64,000 nucleotides of DNA from Nymphalis io. Its lineage: Eukaryota > Arthropoda > Insecta > Lepidoptera > Nymphalidae. The DNA is taken from contig NC_065893.1 of NCBI RefSeq assembly GCF_905147045.1, positions 4,154,001 to 4,218,000 on the forward strand, given 5' to 3'. The stretch's first letter is position 1. The number at the start of each line of letters is the position of its first letter. Shown here piece after piece: positions 61,265 through 64,000 of this stretch. The notes beneath the pieces were generated by a model. It worked only from the letters and a program-made list of their open reading frames with translations, did no database searches and was not told the origin of the DNA. The position numbers and the translations under genes were made by a program.

Positions 61265-61335
61265 GAGGAGATATTTTAGATCAAAGTGGTCAGTACGATA
61301 AAACGCTAATTTCATATGTAAGGACCTAATATTAT
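61265..61335 (-). repeat. Candidate mariner terminal sequence, copy 1
   Basis: On the - strand it begins ataatATTAGGTCCTTACAT and continues 'atgaaattagcgttttatcg', which resembles mariner ends remembered from Lepidoptera. It lies on the transposase N-terminal side of the relic at 60950-61165, as a 5' terminal repeat should. The partner at 61519-61589 is nearly identical. Confidence 0.5.
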
Positions 61336-61518
61336 CAGTATGGCCGGTTGACGCAGATTAAATTATAGACAAAGGGACATACGTACTCTAAACAGGGCTC
61401 ATCTGAAACATCTGTTTGACATTATTTATTGTATTTGACGATTTAACTATTTAAAACTAATATTGATAAGACTTGAAAGTAATAATGAATGAAGATGAAT
61501 TTGGAATTCTTAACCAAA

Positions 61519-61589
61519 GAGGAGATATTTCAGATCAAAGTTGTCAGTACGACAAAACGCTAATTTCATATGTAAGGACCTAATATTAT
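61519..61589 (-). repeat. Candidate mariner terminal sequence, copy 2
   Basis: A second copy of the 71-base unit at 61265-61335, 254 bases further on, in the same orientation and with about four differences. 'gaatttggaat' precedes both. Either a tandem duplication of the element end or a second, solo end. Confidence 0.5.
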
Positions 61590-62264
61590 GATTATATATG
61601 TTATTATCACGCTCGTAAGACGAAGTTGTTAACTAAGTTACCAGGTTTGATCGTATGCTTACCTAAATTAATTACAGGGATGGAAATTTAAAAGAGAATA
61701 TTATACAAATACAAACATAGACAATTATAATAATCTTAAATTATACATAATTATATGAATAAATTAGTTTCTTTTCTATAATATCGACGGCAGCAAAATA
61801 GATCTATACAATAGCAATTTTTCAGGAGATCACATTAAGTAAAAAAAGTATTCATTTCTACATTTATGTATCAATTAATTTGAAATTTTCCATGATGATT
61901 TAAAATAACATTTTTAATTTATTGTATAACGGGTTTTATCGCTATGTCGTTGTTTTTCTGAAATAATGTAGTTGTATTTTATTACTTTGTCTAAGCCTCA
62001 ACGTAAAAGAAAACATCTGTATGATATCCATTTATTCGTTGTAATTATATAATTTTGTATATGGACAAAAAATCAAAACTATTTTAAGTAAATTATACTT
62101 TAGATCAACTATCAAAGAAAATTTTTTTTTTTTAAATATATTTTAAAGTATAATGCTAACATACAGATAAAAATATGAATATCACTGTTTCTTAAAAGTA
62201 TAATCAGCCTTTAAATTTTCAGAATATCAGGCTATTTTTAACCACTCTGTTGAGTATTTTTTTT
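61590..62264. other. AT-rich intergenic DNA, no gene seen
   Basis: No recognisable coding region or repeat. Confidence 0.45.
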
Positions 62265-62540
62265 TGATAACGAGCTGTGCCCGCGGTTCCACCCATGTAT
62301 AACTTAAAGAAATCACTAAAAGCAGACTTATGTATTTCAGTAATAACAACATTCTTAGTTTCATTTTCGTGGGATATTAGTATTTATTGGTTTTCGCCAC
62401 ATCCAGATCTAGATAGGGAAACATACAATTGGTCATGAGAAAAACAGAATTCCCTTAAATCTATTCCGACATATTTTAATGTCTGTCTCTGTGCTTTATT
62501 TATTATGACTGCAAACGATACCTTCATAAGATGTTGTATA
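62265..62540 (-). pseudogene. Helitron helicase C-terminal relic and element end
   Basis: The - strand frame from about 62530 reads LMKVSFAVIINKAQRQTLKY, VGIDLREFCFSHDQLYVSLS, RSGCGENQ, stop, then ISHENETKNVV. This matches the last helicase motifs of Helitron RepHel proteins (the NKAQGQT...VGIDL...HGQLYVALSR region). It then runs to 'gtggaaccgcgggcacagct' near 62290-62270, a GC-rich 3'-end-like segment. In-frame stops show it is dead. Confidence 0.75.
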
Positions 62541-62724
62541 ATTTTGAAACTGAAAAGTAAATCTGTATTTAAAAAAAAAGTACTTATAATTAACTAACTA
62601 TTAAAAAAACGAGTCATTATAAATTTAACAAAACAATGAGAAGTAAATCTACACATGTAATGGATTATTTTAGAACTGATAACCATAAAAAAAGGTTATA
62701 GTAACTCATCCTTAAATGATACAC

Positions 62725-63050
62725 ATGATATCGTGGACGCTTTTTTTTTCTTTTAAGAAAAATAATTCTGGCATACGTGATTGTTGCTTAACTTTAATTA
62801 TTTAGGCAGCGCACGCAACGGAAGCTCTCAAAAAGAATACATTTTTCCCGTTTCTACAATATTTTTTATTGATGCTTAGCTCCTTTCGTTGTAGCTTTAA
62901 GTTAAATATGGCCTTTGACCTTTGATAAATGGGCTATTCAACACTAGCATAATTTTTAATTTTAACCCGTAATTCTTGAGATTAGCGCGTTCAACCAAAT
63001 AAACTCTTTGGCTTTGTAATATTAGTAATTAATTAGTTACCAAGTATAAA
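62725..63050 (+). repeat. Dispersed non-coding repeat, possibly Helitron-associated
   Basis: 'tcgtggacgctttttttttc', 'attctggcatacgtgattgt', 'aggcagcgcacgcaacggaa', 'gagattagcgcgttcaacca', ending 'ttgtaatattagtaatta': a block I recognise as a recurrent lepidopteran repeat. Its position next to the helicase relic suggests a Helitron link, which is an inference. Confidence 0.45.
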
Positions 63051-63739
63051 ATTAAAAAAAAAAACTTATAACTCAAAAATTATTATCACTTTCAAACTAC
63101 TTCTATTGGAAAAAAAAGATCAAAACGTTAACGATGAGGTGCGAATAAACTAAGTTATTATTTAAATTCTGCGTCTTCAACTGCTGTTGATTCTCCTACG
63201 CTACTGTTTTATATTTTTGCAAAAATCATGGTAGGTATATTGATAGAAACTAATATTTTAAAGATACATAAATGTAGAGTACTATAAACAAAATAATTTA
63301 AAAAAAAAAGTGCGATAAATTAACCGCGTATGCGCAAGAGTAGAGTGACTGATGTCATTGTTTGCGTTTTAATCATCTGTGGATACTCCGAAGTAAAGGC
63401 GGACAAATTCGAATGCCCGATTCTACTGCAGCGTTTTTTAAAATTCGAGTGTAGATGTATTCATTTACGGTCCAGATAATTTTAATTACTTAAAAATTAA
63501 AAAACTTTAATAAAGACTTGTAGATAAGGTTAATAGGTTAAAAATAATACAAACTTATTTTCGTAAAAAAAGCATTTTCACAAAAATGCAGATGTCCATA
63601 TCTACTATGCTGCAATCGATATAATGTCTATAAATAAATTCTTATTATAAATTATTTATTTTTAAATAATTATTATGTATTTACATATATAGCAATGGAT
63701 GCTAAGCATTATGCTATAGTAACTTCATTATGCTATAGT
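63051..63739. other. AT-rich spacer, no gene seen
   Basis: Nothing recognisable, apart from a moderately GC-rich patch at 63320-63480 with no motif. Confidence 0.4.
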
Positions 63740-64000
63740 AACCCCTCTATGAGCGACAACAAAAATTCACGGCCCCCAATTCCCGGTAATCACACTATTC
63801 CTGGCCACGGTACCGGCCATGGTAACGGTGCGATGGGGGGTGCTTAGAATCCCCGGGCTACGGCAGGGTACCACAAACGGCGACTGTTTCTGGCCACGTA
63901 TAATGGACGCTCTCTGCGGCTGGACGAACATCTGATAGAATTGGAAGTAGAGTTAAGTCGTATTAACTGGGATATAGTAGGTCTATCAGAAGTCTGACGA
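63740..64000 (+). mobile_element. RTE-type LINE, 5' end and start of endonuclease (continues past the window)
   Basis: A GC-rich leader (63760-63880) is followed by the frame RRLFLATYNGRSLRLDEHLI, ELEVELSRINWDIVGLSEV, the N-terminus of an apurinic-type endonuclease: TYNGRSLR corresponds to the 'TWNVR' catalytic Asn motif and SEV to the catalytic Glu motif. The next codon is TGA where RTE relatives have Arg (CGA), so the copy is probably dead. Plausibly the same broad clade as the RTE relic at 34708-37812, but the regions do not overlap. Confidence 0.8.

Overview
This window reads as nuclear DNA of a butterfly or moth (Lepidoptera). The background is very AT-rich, the genes are split by introns, and several dispersed SINE families typical of Lepidoptera recur more than thirty times. 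A nymphalid-type butterfly is my best guess, but that rests on remembered repeat families and was not searched. No operons, CRISPR arrays or genuine tRNA/rRNA genes were seen.

Layout. (1) 1-18.1 kb is gene-poor: SINE copies, a GCGAC-rich foldback element, an 18-bp-stem hairpin and one unexplained GC-rich block. (2) 18.6-29.1 kb holds a complete nine-exon gene on the + strand for a 602-aa SLC45-family (proton-coupled sugar transporter-like) protein. Its introns are full of repeats, and a ~260-bp duplicated segment brackets exons 4-5. (3) 32.0-37.9 kb is a retrotransposon graveyard. It has an internally deleted R1-type LINE, an RTE-type LINE on the - strand, and a 5'-truncated CR1/Jockey-group LINE inserted cleanly into the RTE copy. 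(4) 41.2-48.0 and 49.7-55.0 kb hold two tandem odorant-receptor genes (7tm_6 family, 416 and 414 aa). Their nine exons match one-for-one in length and phase except the last. (5) 55-64 kb is again transposon debris: a SINE with an inverted 5' end, a pogo-like transposase relic split by a SINE, a mariner relic with terminal-repeat-like sequence, a Helitron helicase relic, and at the right edge the start of an RTE-type LINE endonuclease.

The three host genes do not form a pathway. The transporter is presumably a housekeeping or tissue-specific sugar carrier. The two receptors are a local duplication expected to act in olfactory neurons with the Orco co-receptor, which is not in this window. I found no convincing new multi-gene system. 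The best leads concern how repeats relate to each other and to the genes: a shared 3' tail between a LINE and the commonest SINE, nested insertions, a SINE abutting a splice acceptor, a GC splice donor, and duplicated DNA around coding exons. Exon boundaries were set by hand from splice consensus and reading phase, and they agree throughout all three genes.
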